Below are positions 56,692 to 64,000 of a stretch of DNA of 64,000 bases, in pieces (position 1 is the first letter of the stretch; each line of letters starts with the position of its first letter). Origin of the DNA: an uncultured Algibacter sp. (lineage in GTDB: Bacteria > Bacteroidota > Bacteroidia > Flavobacteriales > Flavobacteriaceae); NCBI GenBank assembly GCA_937958265.1, contig CALGNX010000011.1, positions 1 to 64,000 of the forward strand, in the 5' to 3' direction. Below the pieces are notes generated by a model, which saw nothing but the letters and a program-made list of their open reading frames with translations, ran no database searches and had not been told where the DNA came from. Position numbers and translations under genes: made by a program.

Positions 56692-58287
56692 TTACTCTTC
56701 TTCTAGAAAGGTAATATGTTGGTAGGCACCTAAATCAATGCTGTCTATTCTATTTATGTTTAAAATATCAAATGGTACTTGTGTGGCAAAATTGGCTAAA
56801 CCTCGGTCATTAGCTGCTGAATCGTCTCCAATAATTAATTGATTTAATTCAATATCCTTAAAATCGGGGTTTCTATTAAATATTATATTTTCGTATTTAC
56901 TTGTGTCTTCAAAATCGTAGTTAGCACCAGTAAAATTGTTATTGATGTCTTCAAAACGGATTAAACAATTAGTGAATTTGAAATTAAAAACAACAGCGTT
57001 ATCTTCAATTTCATCTACTAAAAACTCCGGATTATCGTTGCCAAATATTATGCAATTATTAAAATTTGCTTCGGTTAAATCTGCGAGTGTTGCATTATTG
57101 TTTTCATCTAAAACAAAATTGTTTAATAAAACAGCGGGGAATTGTCTAAAACCATTATTCCAATAATTAACTAGTGTGGCATGTGTGAAATTATATTTGC
57201 CACCTAGTGTACCTGCGAATGATGATAATCCGGAGTTGTTTATAACTACGTTTTCGCCTGTAATAGAGGTGTTTCTTCCTAAAATACCAAAGCTACTAGA
57301 ATTATAAATTTGAGAGTTTGTAATTGTTAGTTTGTTATTAGTAGCATTGGGGTTTCCATCGGATAAAACACCAATAGTAGCATTTTTTATAGTAGCATAA
57401 TTAATGGTGTTGTTTTTACTTCCGTCTAGTAGCCATATAGTACCCCATTGCCCTGGTATTTCAGAAAAACCAGGCTCTAGGCGATCGCCCTCAAGAATAA
57501 CTTCATTTTCAAGTAGTTCTTGGTCGTTACTAAACGCACCATTTATATTAATAGAGGCACCATTGGAAACTATAATACCCGAGTTTTCATGAAAATGTAA
57601 TCGGGCGCCAGCATCTATAGTTAAAGTTTCTCCGTTAGGAACTGCTGCAAACCCGTAAATTACATATGGTTTTTCGTTAGTAAAATTAAGTTCGTTAGGT
57701 AGTAATTCTCTACCCTCTAAATTAGTAACTACCAATTCGCCAGCAATATCTAGTGTTAATGTATCGATAACTCTAGTTCTTTCATCCCTATTCGGGAAAA
57801 TAAAAACAGCATCTTGTATTAAGGTTACTAATTCAACTTTTTGTTGGTTTGCACCGGTATCAAATTCTATTGCATCGGTATAAAGAAAAGCATTCTCGGC
57901 AGTGGGTTGGTTTTCAATATTCACAGTGGTTTCAATAAAAATAAATAAACTATCGTTAGCGAGTATTTCAATGTTTTCAAATACTTTCCCGGCGCTATTT
58001 TCATCACCATTGTTTTGTCCTACTGTACCATCAATACTCATCCTATAAAGTGAGTTGAAACCATCTCCTAGGCTTACATTTGGTATTACAATATCATTAT
58101 TACTTCTGTTATATACTTTTAAGTTGAATGTGCTAGAACCAATATTTGTAAAAACGGTGTCTAGAAAGACGGTATCCTTAGAGAATTCCAAAGTTCCTGT
58201 ACTTGGTACAAATTCAAAATCTTTCCTGCAAGAACTCCAAAGCATTAAAAGTACAAGTGTAACTGTAAAATATAAATAACGTTTCAT
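56692..58287 (-). CDS. beta-helix lipoprotein
   Basis: 531 aa. Lipoprotein signal with Cys at residue 20 (LMLWSSCRK). A beta-sandwich (~25-170; LEFSKDTVFLDTVFTNIGSS) is followed by a right-handed beta-helix-like region (~215-480) with ladder-forming asparagines (NNTINYATIKNATIG, INNSGLSSFAG, ATLADLTEANFNNCIIFGND) and a short final stretch (DSIDLGAYQ) seen in choice-of-anchor proteins. Likely on the outer membrane; no catalytic motif recognised. Confidence 0.75.
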   Translation of the reverse strand: MKRYLYFTVTLVLLMLWSSCRKDFEFVPSTGTLEFSKDTVFLDTVFTNIGSSTFNLKVYNRSNNDIVIPNVSLGDGFNSLYRMSIDGTVGQNNGDENSAGKVFENIEILANDSLFIFIETTVNIENQPTAENAFLYTDAIEFDTGANQQKVELVTLIQDAVFIFPNRDERTRVIDTLTLDIAGELVVTNLEGRELLPNELNFTNEKPYVIYGFAAVPNGETLTIDAGARLHFHENSGIIVSNGASININGAFSNDQELLENEVILEGDRLEPGFSEIPGQWGTIWLLDGSKNNTINYATIKNATIGVLSDGNPNATNNKLTITNSQIYNSSSFGILGRNTSITGENVVINNSGLSSFAGTLGGKYNFTHATLVNYWNNGFRQFPAVLLNNFVLDENNNATLADLTEANFNNCIIFGNDNPEFLVDEIEDNAVVFNFKFTNCLIRFEDINNNFTGANYDFEDTSKYENIIFNRNPDFKDIELNQLIIGDDSAANDRGLANFATQVPFDILNINRIDSIDLGAYQHITFLEEE

Positions 58288-58388
58288 GGATAATTATGAG
58301 TTTATTGCGTGTAAAATATAACTTTTGTAATTATGATTTAGTGTGATATACTTTTAAATTTATCGATTTTATTATTTTCAATAAATAA

Positions 58389-58778
58389 TTAATCAAAAAG
58401 ACTAACTATTTCTTTTGGTATTCTTGATGGTCGGCCGGTTTTGGCATTTATAAAACACCATTTGGTTTCAGATTTTGCCAATAGTTTGTTTGTGGTTGCA
58501 TTGTGCATTTCAACTACGCGGGTATAAGTAACACCTTCTGCTTTGGCGATATATGTTTTTAAATTTATAATGTCGTTTAAAAATGCAGCACCTTTATACT
58601 CAATATAGTGAGAAAGTAAAAACCAACTGTATTTGGTCTGAATACTTGTAGAGGCTTTGGATTGCCAATGTGCTTTTGCTATATCTTGTACCCATTGCAC
58701 ATAATGTACATTGTTTACGTGGTTTAAATCGTCAATATGTTGTTGTAAAACAATTAATGAAGTTTCGAATGTTTTCAT
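58389..58778 (-). CDS. acyl-CoA thioesterase (4HBT hotdog family)
   Basis: 129 aa, single hotdog domain. The catalytic-region phrase IDDLNHVNNVHYVQWVQDIA (~16-35) matches 4-hydroxybenzoyl-CoA thioesterase-like proteins with the aspartate near residue 17 and HVNN. Probably hydrolyses acyl-CoA; the chain preference is unknown. Located between the beta-helix lipoprotein and the epimerase, all in one direction. Confidence 0.85.
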   Translation of the reverse strand: MKTFETSLIVLQQHIDDLNHVNNVHYVQWVQDIAKAHWQSKASTSIQTKYSWFLLSHYIEYKGAAFLNDIINLKTYIAKAEGVTYTRVVEMHNATTNKLLAKSETKWCFINAKTGRPSRIPKEIVSLFD

Positions 58779-58973
58779 TTCTAAATATAGTTTTTTACAA
58801 GTACTTTAAATTAAACATTTTGCCAATTTTGGTTTTAAATTTTGTGTTGCTAATTTGTATTATTTTTTCGAGTAAGATGAACAATAAAATTGAAATATAA
58901 CTTTTAATTGGTCTCTTCTTTTATTTTAAAATATAACCAAGTTATAAGTAACGTTACTAATATATAATTGGTT

Positions 58974-59858
58974 TTAGTTTATGCTTAGTTGCCAGGTTAC
59001 AGTGTGAGTTTCGTTTGCTTTTAATATTTCTAAGCCAATATTATTATTAAAACTATTGGAAACTCCCGTAGTGGGCTCAATAGCAATAGTGTTTTTTTTA
59101 GGTGGCGTATAAGCTTGTAAAAAATTGTTTTTAGCAGAGGAAGTTATAGTTAGGTTGTAATTTGGAGTTTTAAATAGCGCGTTGTTAGATTCTAAAATCC
59201 AACAATCGTCTAGTTTTTTATCTTGAATTTTAAAATCTTTTACAGGTAAAATATCTTCGATGCCAGTGGTTATATTACGCTCTCCAATAATTAGTTTTTT
59301 AGTAGAATTAAAATTTAGTGTGCTATCAAATAAATGATCACTAACAAAATAGGGGTGCCACCCTAGTGTGAATGGAAAATTTTTGGAATCGGTATTTTTT
59401 ACCAAAACCTGCAAACTCAAATTATTTTGGTTAAATATGTATTTTAATTGGATGCTATAGTTGTAAGGAAAGCCTATAGATTTATTAAATTCCACATACT
59501 CTAAAGTTATAGAAGCTTCATTTTTATTGGTTTCTATGTTTAAAATTTTAAATACTTTATTGTAAACCAAACCATGCATGGCGTTATTTTCTGCCTTTAC
59601 GTTAATATCGAGTTGAAATTCTTGGTTGTCAAAATTATATTTTCCACTGTCTACCCGATTTGCAAAAGGGAATAAAATAGAAGAGGCGTAAGTTTCGTTA
59701 TAATCTAAAGGTGATAAAGCTTGAATTATATGTTTACCATTTAGTGTTAGTTCTTGAAGGCTTCCTCCATCATTGAGATGAATTTTACCAAATACTTTAT
59801 TTTCAGAATCTTTTACTGTTACTGTATTTAGAAGCTTATTTTGAGTTACTGTATACAA
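58974..59858 (-). CDS. aldose 1-epimerase (mutarotase) family protein
   Basis: 294 aa. Conserved catalytic residues are H95 (NNAMHGLVYN), H168 (LGWHPYF) and E261 (AIEPTTGVSN), as in GalM. It interconverts alpha and beta anomers of aldoses or related sugar phosphates. No sugar operon beside it, so the substrate is open. Confidence 0.87.
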   Translation of the reverse strand: MYTVTQNKLLNTVTVKDSENKVFGKIHLNDGGSLQELTLNGKHIIQALSPLDYNETYASSILFPFANRVDSGKYNFDNQEFQLDINVKAENNAMHGLVYNKVFKILNIETNKNEASITLEYVEFNKSIGFPYNYSIQLKYIFNQNNLSLQVLVKNTDSKNFPFTLGWHPYFVSDHLFDSTLNFNSTKKLIIGERNITTGIEDILPVKDFKIQDKKLDDCWILESNNALFKTPNYNLTITSSAKNNFLQAYTPPKKNTIAIEPTTGVSNSFNNNIGLEILKANETHTVTWQLSIN

Positions 59859-60031
59859 ATTTTTGATTTTTAGAGTTATAAAACTAGTGCGAAAAGACTA
59901 TACCTGTCTGTAAATTTGTAAGCAGCCCAGCTTAAGGCAATAGGCTGGAGAATTTTTATTTTGATAGGTACAATAATAATTGGCTTAAATGTTTTTGAAT
60001 GTTTGGTAATTTTAATTATTACGATTTCTTC

Positions 60032-61414
60032 TTAGCCTCTTTGGGCTCGATTTACAATGGCATCAGGTAAAGATTTTTTAGCTTTAGCACCTAGTTTTTT
60101 AAGTTTTTCAACACTAGTTACTAAGTTTCCTTTTCCATTAACAAGTTTGTTCATGGCGGTGGAGTAATCTGTTTTTGCGGCATCAATTTTTTTGCCAATA
60201 CCTGTTAGGTCTTTTACTAAACCTTCAAATTTATCGTATAAAGCACCTGCTTGTCTTGCAATTTCTATAGCATTTTGTTGTTGCTTTTCGTTGTTCCACA
60301 TACTATCTATTGTGCGTAGTGTTGCCAGTAGGGTGGAGGGGGTAACAATTATAATGTTTTTTTCGAAGGCCTTATTGTAAATAATATGATCCTCATTTAC
60401 AACAACAGCAAAAGCGGGTTCTATGGGGATAAAAAGTAATACAAAGTCTGGCGATTCTATTTCATATAAATCCTGATAATTTTTAGCAGAAAGCTGATCA
60501 ATATGCCGTTTAATTGAGTTTACATGTGCTTTTAAATATTGGGGTTTATCTTCATCTTCCGCATTTACAAAACGCTCATAATCGGTTAAGGATACTTTAC
60601 TATCAATAATCATTTTTTTGCCATCGGGTAAATGTAATACAACGTCTGGTAACACACGCGAGCCATCTTTTAAAGTGAAATTTTGTTGTACAAAATATTC
60701 TCTATCTTTTTCTAAACCAGATTTTTCAAGAACGCGTTCAAGTACTAATTCCCCCCAATTGCCCTGTATTTTACTGTCACCTTTTAAGGCTCTAGTAAGG
60801 TTTGTAGTTTCGGTAGTCATTTTTAGGTTTAAATCTTTCAAACCTATAAGTTGTTGCTTTAATGCCGAGTGCATGCTTATACTTTCTTTTTGCGAATCTT
60901 CAACTTTTTTCTCAAATCCTTGAATTTTATCGTGTAAAGGGCTTAGTATATTTTTTATATTCTCTTTATTCTGTTCTGTAAATTTATTCGATTTTTCTTC
61001 TAAAATCTTATTAGCCAATAACTCAAAGTCTTTACGCAGTTGTTCTTGGCGGTTTTCTAGTTCGGCATCGCGCTTTATGCTGTCCTTTAGTAGGTTGTCG
61101 TATTCTGTGTTTTTTTTAATTAACTCAGTATTTATAAGATCTTTTTCAAAACGAATATGTTCTTTTTCTTTTTCAAGTTTAGATACATTTTGTTTTAAAG
61201 ATTCTATTTGATAGTTAAAATTATCGTTTAGGTTGTCGGTTTCAAGTTGATGGTTTTTTTTTAAGTTAGTAAACTGTTCCTGTAAATTTTTATTACGTTC
61301 TTCAAGTGTACTTTTGTCGCTTTTACTTTTTAGTTTTGTGAAAAGTACACCTAAGTAACTAGCAATTGCAGCACTAACTAAAATGGATATGATAAGAATA
61401 AGGCTATTGTTCAT
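60032..61414 (-). CDS. rmuC: RmuC family DNA recombination protein
   Basis: 460 aa. One N-terminal membrane helix (residues 3-24), a long coiled coil (~28-200; many Glu/Lys/Gln), and the RmuC core at ~215-420 (GNWGELVLERVLEKSGLEKD, LPDGKKMIIDSKVSLTDYE, TPSTLLATLRTIDSMW). E. coli RmuC limits recombination of inverted repeats; the fold is nuclease-like. Orientation agrees with the importer genes upstream but is separated by 88 bp. Confidence 0.94.
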   Translation of the reverse strand: MNNSLILIISILVSAAIASYLGVLFTKLKSKSDKSTLEERNKNLQEQFTNLKKNHQLETDNLNDNFNYQIESLKQNVSKLEKEKEHIRFEKDLINTELIKKNTEYDNLLKDSIKRDAELENRQEQLRKDFELLANKILEEKSNKFTEQNKENIKNILSPLHDKIQGFEKKVEDSQKESISMHSALKQQLIGLKDLNLKMTTETTNLTRALKGDSKIQGNWGELVLERVLEKSGLEKDREYFVQQNFTLKDGSRVLPDVVLHLPDGKKMIIDSKVSLTDYERFVNAEDEDKPQYLKAHVNSIKRHIDQLSAKNYQDLYEIESPDFVLLFIPIEPAFAVVVNEDHIIYNKAFEKNIIIVTPSTLLATLRTIDSMWNNEKQQQNAIEIARQAGALYDKFEGLVKDLTGIGKKIDAAKTDYSTAMNKLVNGKGNLVTSVEKLKKLGAKAKKSLPDAIVNRAQRG

Positions 61415-61502
61415 TTCATTTTTTTATAATGTTAAAGATAAATGCTTTGTTTATAATAACAAAAACGAAAGCACACAATGCAGCATGGTTTAGGGCTAAT
61501 TG

Positions 61503-62297
61503 CTATTTTTTAACCTTAAAACTTTGCGTTTTTTTGTCGAATGCAATTAAATCTTTCGGGAATAAATTGTCAAAAACACCTGCTTCTATTAAATTATTGG
61601 GAGTATCTGATACCACTTCTTTTTTGGATATAACAATAAGTTTGCTGCAAAGTTGAAGGGCTAGTTCTACCTCATGAGATGAAAAAACTATTGTTTTTTG
61701 GGTTTCTTGAGCTAGTTTTTGTAACAATTTTAAAATATATGCTTTATGGTACATATCTAAATGTGTTGTAGGCTCGTCCAGGATTATTAAGTTGGTATCT
61801 TGGGCTAAGGCACGTGCTATCATTACTTTTTGTAGCTGACCATCGCTTAACTCAAAACATTTTTTATATTTTAAATTTGCAATATTGGTTTGCTGAAGTG
61901 ATTTGTTAACAATTTCAATATCTTTTCTACACAATTTTCCTAGCCAATTGGTGTAGGGTTGTCTTCCTAAAGCGACTAACTCGAAAACAGATAAGTTTTT
62001 TGATGTAATTTGTTCGGTTAACACTAGGCTCATTACTTTTGCTAACGCTATAGGGTTGTGCGTTGTAATATCTTTTCCGTTAATTTTTATGGTACCATTT
62101 AAAGCATTTTGAACATTGGAGAGTGTTCTTAAAAGTGTTGATTTTCCAATACCATTGGCACCAATTAAACCAACTAACTCACCCTTTTTTAATTCAATAT
62201 TTATATTTGAAGCAATAATGGTTTTTACCTTTTTTGAAGTATAACCTATGGATAAGTTTGTTGTTTTTAAAATGCTATGTCCCGTTGCTTTTTCCAT
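61503..62297 (-). CDS. ABC importer ATP-binding protein (iron-siderophore/heme/cobalamin type)
   Basis: 264 aa. Walker A GANGIGKST at 46-54, signature LSDGQLQKV at 150-158, Walker B IILDEPTTHLD at 171-181. It matches the FecE/BtuD group. It follows the permease (19-bp gap) and drives the importer encoded by the next two genes. Confidence 0.93.
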   Translation of the reverse strand: MEKATGHSILKTTNLSIGYTSKKVKTIIASNINIELKKGELVGLIGANGIGKSTLLRTLSNVQNALNGTIKINGKDITTHNPIALAKVMSLVLTEQITSKNLSVFELVALGRQPYTNWLGKLCRKDIEIVNKSLQQTNIANLKYKKCFELSDGQLQKVMIARALAQDTNLIILDEPTTHLDMYHKAYILKLLQKLAQETQKTIVFSSHEVELALQLCSKLIVISKKEVVSDTPNNLIEAGVFDNLFPKDLIAFDKKTQSFKVKK

Positions 62298-62316
62298 TTG
62301 TTTTTTCTTTTGAAAA

Positions 62317-63345
62317 TTAGAACATCATTTTGCGTTGTCTTATTAATAACCAAACAACAATTGGAGCACCAAATAATGAAGTTATTGCGTTAATGGGTAA
62401 TGTGTAATCGCTACGAGGTAATTGGGCTATAGTATCGCAAATTAGCATAATAATAGCACCAATTAAAAAAACTGCTAGTAATAGTGTTTTATGGTTGGAA
62501 CTGTTAAAAATTTGTCTTGAAATATGCGGAATTGCAAGCCCTACAAAAGCAATAGGCCCCACAAAAGCAGTGATAGATCCTGCAAGTAGGCTTGTAGAAA
62601 TTACAATTACTAATCTGCTTTGTTTTATGTTTAGCCCAATACTTTTAGCATAATTTTCCCCTAATAATAATGAGTTCAGACTTTTAATACTACTTAAACT
62701 AAGTACAATACCAATTATGTAAATACTAGATAAAATAAATAGCTCATGCCACGATAAATTACCTAAACTACCAAAACCCCAAAACACATATTGTTGTAGC
62801 TCTTCGGCTGAACTAAAATAGGAAAGCACATTTACAATAGCAGCAGATATGCTACCAAACATAAGACCGATAATAAGGATAGCCATAGCATCTCTTACTT
62901 TTACAGAAATAACTAAAACACTTAACATAACTAAAAAACTACCTAGAGTTGCTGCTGCTATAATAGTCCATTTTGAAACTAAAGCACCAAGTAAAAAACC
63001 TCCAAAAAGCGATGCGCCTAGAGTTACAACAGCAACGCCAAGGCTTGCGCCAGAGGTAATACCTAAAACAAAAGGGCCAGCAAGTGGATTTTTAAATAAG
63101 GTTTGCATCATTAATCCAGAAATTCCTAAGCCAGAACCAACTACTATGGCAGTAAATGCTTTAGGTAGTCTGTAATCTAATATAATGTATTGCCAAGATG
63201 TATTTTCGATGGTTGAAAATAGGCTGTTAAATATGGCTATGTTAGGAATGGAAACAGAGCCTAGACTTATATTTATAAAAAACATAAGGACTAAAAAAAG
63301 ACCTAATAATATGAAATACGTTTTATGGGTTTTGTTGTTTTCCAA
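62317..63345 (-). CDS. FecCD-type ABC importer permease
   Basis: 342 aa, about nine to ten transmembrane helices, with the BtuC/FecCD phrases LPKAFTAIVVGSGLGISGLM (~54-73), NPLAGPFVLGITSGASLGVA, and AIPHISR near 270. The start is TTG at 63345, immediately after the stop codon of the binding-protein gene and in the same frame; no ATG lies near the first transmembrane helix, so TTG is used here. Substrate type (iron chelate, heme or B12) cannot be decided. Confidence 0.92.
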   Translation of the reverse strand: MENNKTHKTYFILLGLFLVLMFFINISLGSVSIPNIAIFNSLFSTIENTSWQYIILDYRLPKAFTAIVVGSGLGISGLMMQTLFKNPLAGPFVLGITSGASLGVAVVTLGASLFGGFLLGALVSKWTIIAAATLGSFLVMLSVLVISVKVRDAMAILIIGLMFGSISAAIVNVLSYFSSAEELQQYVFWGFGSLGNLSWHELFILSSIYIIGIVLSLSSIKSLNSLLLGENYAKSIGLNIKQSRLVIVISTSLLAGSITAFVGPIAFVGLAIPHISRQIFNSSNHKTLLLAVFLIGAIIMLICDTIAQLPRSDYTLPINAITSLFGAPIVVWLLIRQRKMMF

Positions 63346-64000
63346 TTAGTTTAACTTTTTGAAAAAGTAGTTTTCATAATTATTTAATAATCCAGGATGT
63401 GCAATAGTAATTAAATCTTTTAAAATTATATCGGGTCTTAAAGGGCCAAGCTCATAATACAATAAGCCACCAGTTTTTCCTATTTTGTTAGTGTATGAAT
63501 ATATGTTATTCGTTTTAAAAGCATTAAAATAAGTATAGCCTAAGTTTTGTTCTTGCATTTGTAATTTGTTTTCAAAAAGGCCAACACCAATCCATAATTT
63601 TGCTTGATTGGCTTTTTCTAAAACGTTTTCAAAATTTAACTTTAAGCTACCTGTGTCATTGTTATTTTTCCAAATATAATTAGTCTTGGCATCTTCTAAA
63701 AATTTCGCTACAAAACTTTTTCCGCCAGGTACATACCAAATATCCTTAAACATAGATCCTGAAAATACAGTAGGTTTTTTGGTTATATGCGCTACTATGT
63801 TTTTTGTTTCTAAATAATTAGACTCAATGGTGTTAAAAATTTTATTGGCTTCTTCATTTTTATTAAAAAAAGCAGCTATAAATTTTATCCATTCAGCTCT
63901 GCCAAGAGGCTCGTTTTCTGTCCAGGCACCATCCAGAACTAAGGGTATTCCAAATTTTTTTATTTGATCTAGTTTTTTATTATTCCCATTTACAGCAAAC
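63346..64000 (-). CDS. ABC importer substrate-binding protein, 5' end outside the window
   Basis: Partial: the frame continues beyond base 64000, so at least 218 aa are visible and the N-terminus (signal) is missing. Visible: a BtuF/FepB-like domain with IPLVLDGAWTENEPLGRAEW, the phrase that in this family ends EHPLGRAEWIKF, then PTVFSGSMFKDIWYVPGGKS and RPDIILKDLITIAHPGLL. It would bind the ligand in the periplasm and deliver it to the permease just downstream. Stop codon abuts the permease start. Confidence 0.85.
   Translation of the reverse strand, partial: FAVNGNNKKLDQIKKFGIPLVLDGAWTENEPLGRAEWIKFIAAFFNKNEEANKIFNTIESNYLETKNIVAHITKKPTVFSGSMFKDIWYVPGGKSFVAKFLEDAKTNYIWKNNNDTGSLKLNFENVLEKANQAKLWIGVGLFENKLQMQEQNLGYTYFNAFKTNNIYSYTNKIGKTGGLLYYELGPLRPDIILKDLITIAHPGLLNNYENYFFKKLN

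Overview
The window is chromosomal DNA of a low-GC member of the Flavobacteriaceae (Bacteroidota). The pointers are: a TonB-dependent receptor followed by a DUF4249 lipoprotein; a secreted protein with a type IX secretion C-terminal sorting domain; DUF6095 after murQ; a giant TamB divergent from tsaD; a monomeric isocitrate dehydrogenase; a serine-palmitoyltransferase-like enzyme of the sulfonolipid type; and Bacteroidota-type promoters (TAnnTTTG, with TTG about 20 nt upstream in the best case). No tRNA, CRISPR array, prophage or intact insertion sequence was seen. Most of the window is core or housekeeping sequence.

Layout. 1-110: 3' end of a 5S rRNA and its terminator. 400-1085: badly decayed IS256-type transposase remnant. 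1.2-8.3 kb (-): an active/inactive pair of M16 peptidases, a cystathionine-beta-synthase/cysteine-synthase-like enzyme and an S9 oligopeptidase. 8.3-12.2 kb (+): YbaB, a Pif1-type helicase fused to HRDC and HTH domains, a DinB-fold protein. 12.2-23.6 kb (-): DUF6095, murQ, a TolC/MacB-like permease/HlyD export set without its own ATPase, DUF4249 and its TonB receptor, icd and rplS, the last with a good promoter and a short leader RNA. 24.2-25.5 kb (+): acyl-CoA:amino-acid C-acyltransferase-like enzyme. 25.7-31.4 kb: tsaD (-) and tamB (+) divergent; tamB has a stop at codon 3 of its expected start. 31.5-34.6 kb (+): pfkA, gap and an N-acetylglucosamine-kinase-like gene. 34.8-40.2 kb (-): yebC, a reductase of the SDR/RmlD type, glsA, gcvT, and the type IX secreted protein. 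40.3-45.4 kb (-): thrA-thrB-thrC preceded by a candidate threonine-rich leader peptide not noted as a gene by length-based calling. 45.5-47.3 kb: a GC-rich repeat-like block and nnrDE (+). 47.5-53.1 kb (-): TlpA-like lipoprotein; then SUI1, DUF1835, nucleoside phosphorylase and a cytosolic binding-protein-fold protein in one tight run; then a 2OG-Fe(II) oxygenase. 53.5-56.4 kb (+): secreted protein, a MITE-like element, DEAH helicase. 56.7-64 kb (-): beta-helix lipoprotein, thioesterase, aldose epimerase, rmuC, and an iron/cobalamin-type ABC importer whose binding-protein gene runs off the window.

How the genes work together. The thr genes cover aspartate to threonine; pfkA-gap are glycolytic; tsaD is tRNA modification; tamB is envelope assembly; the last three genes form one importer. 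The most interesting points are the candidate thr attenuator leader, the early stop in tamB, the cytosolic binding-protein/phosphorylase module, the ATPase-less export operon, and two non-coding repeat-like elements. I did not find a clearly new defence or mobile system. All assignments are from reading the sequence and memory of protein families; no database search was run.
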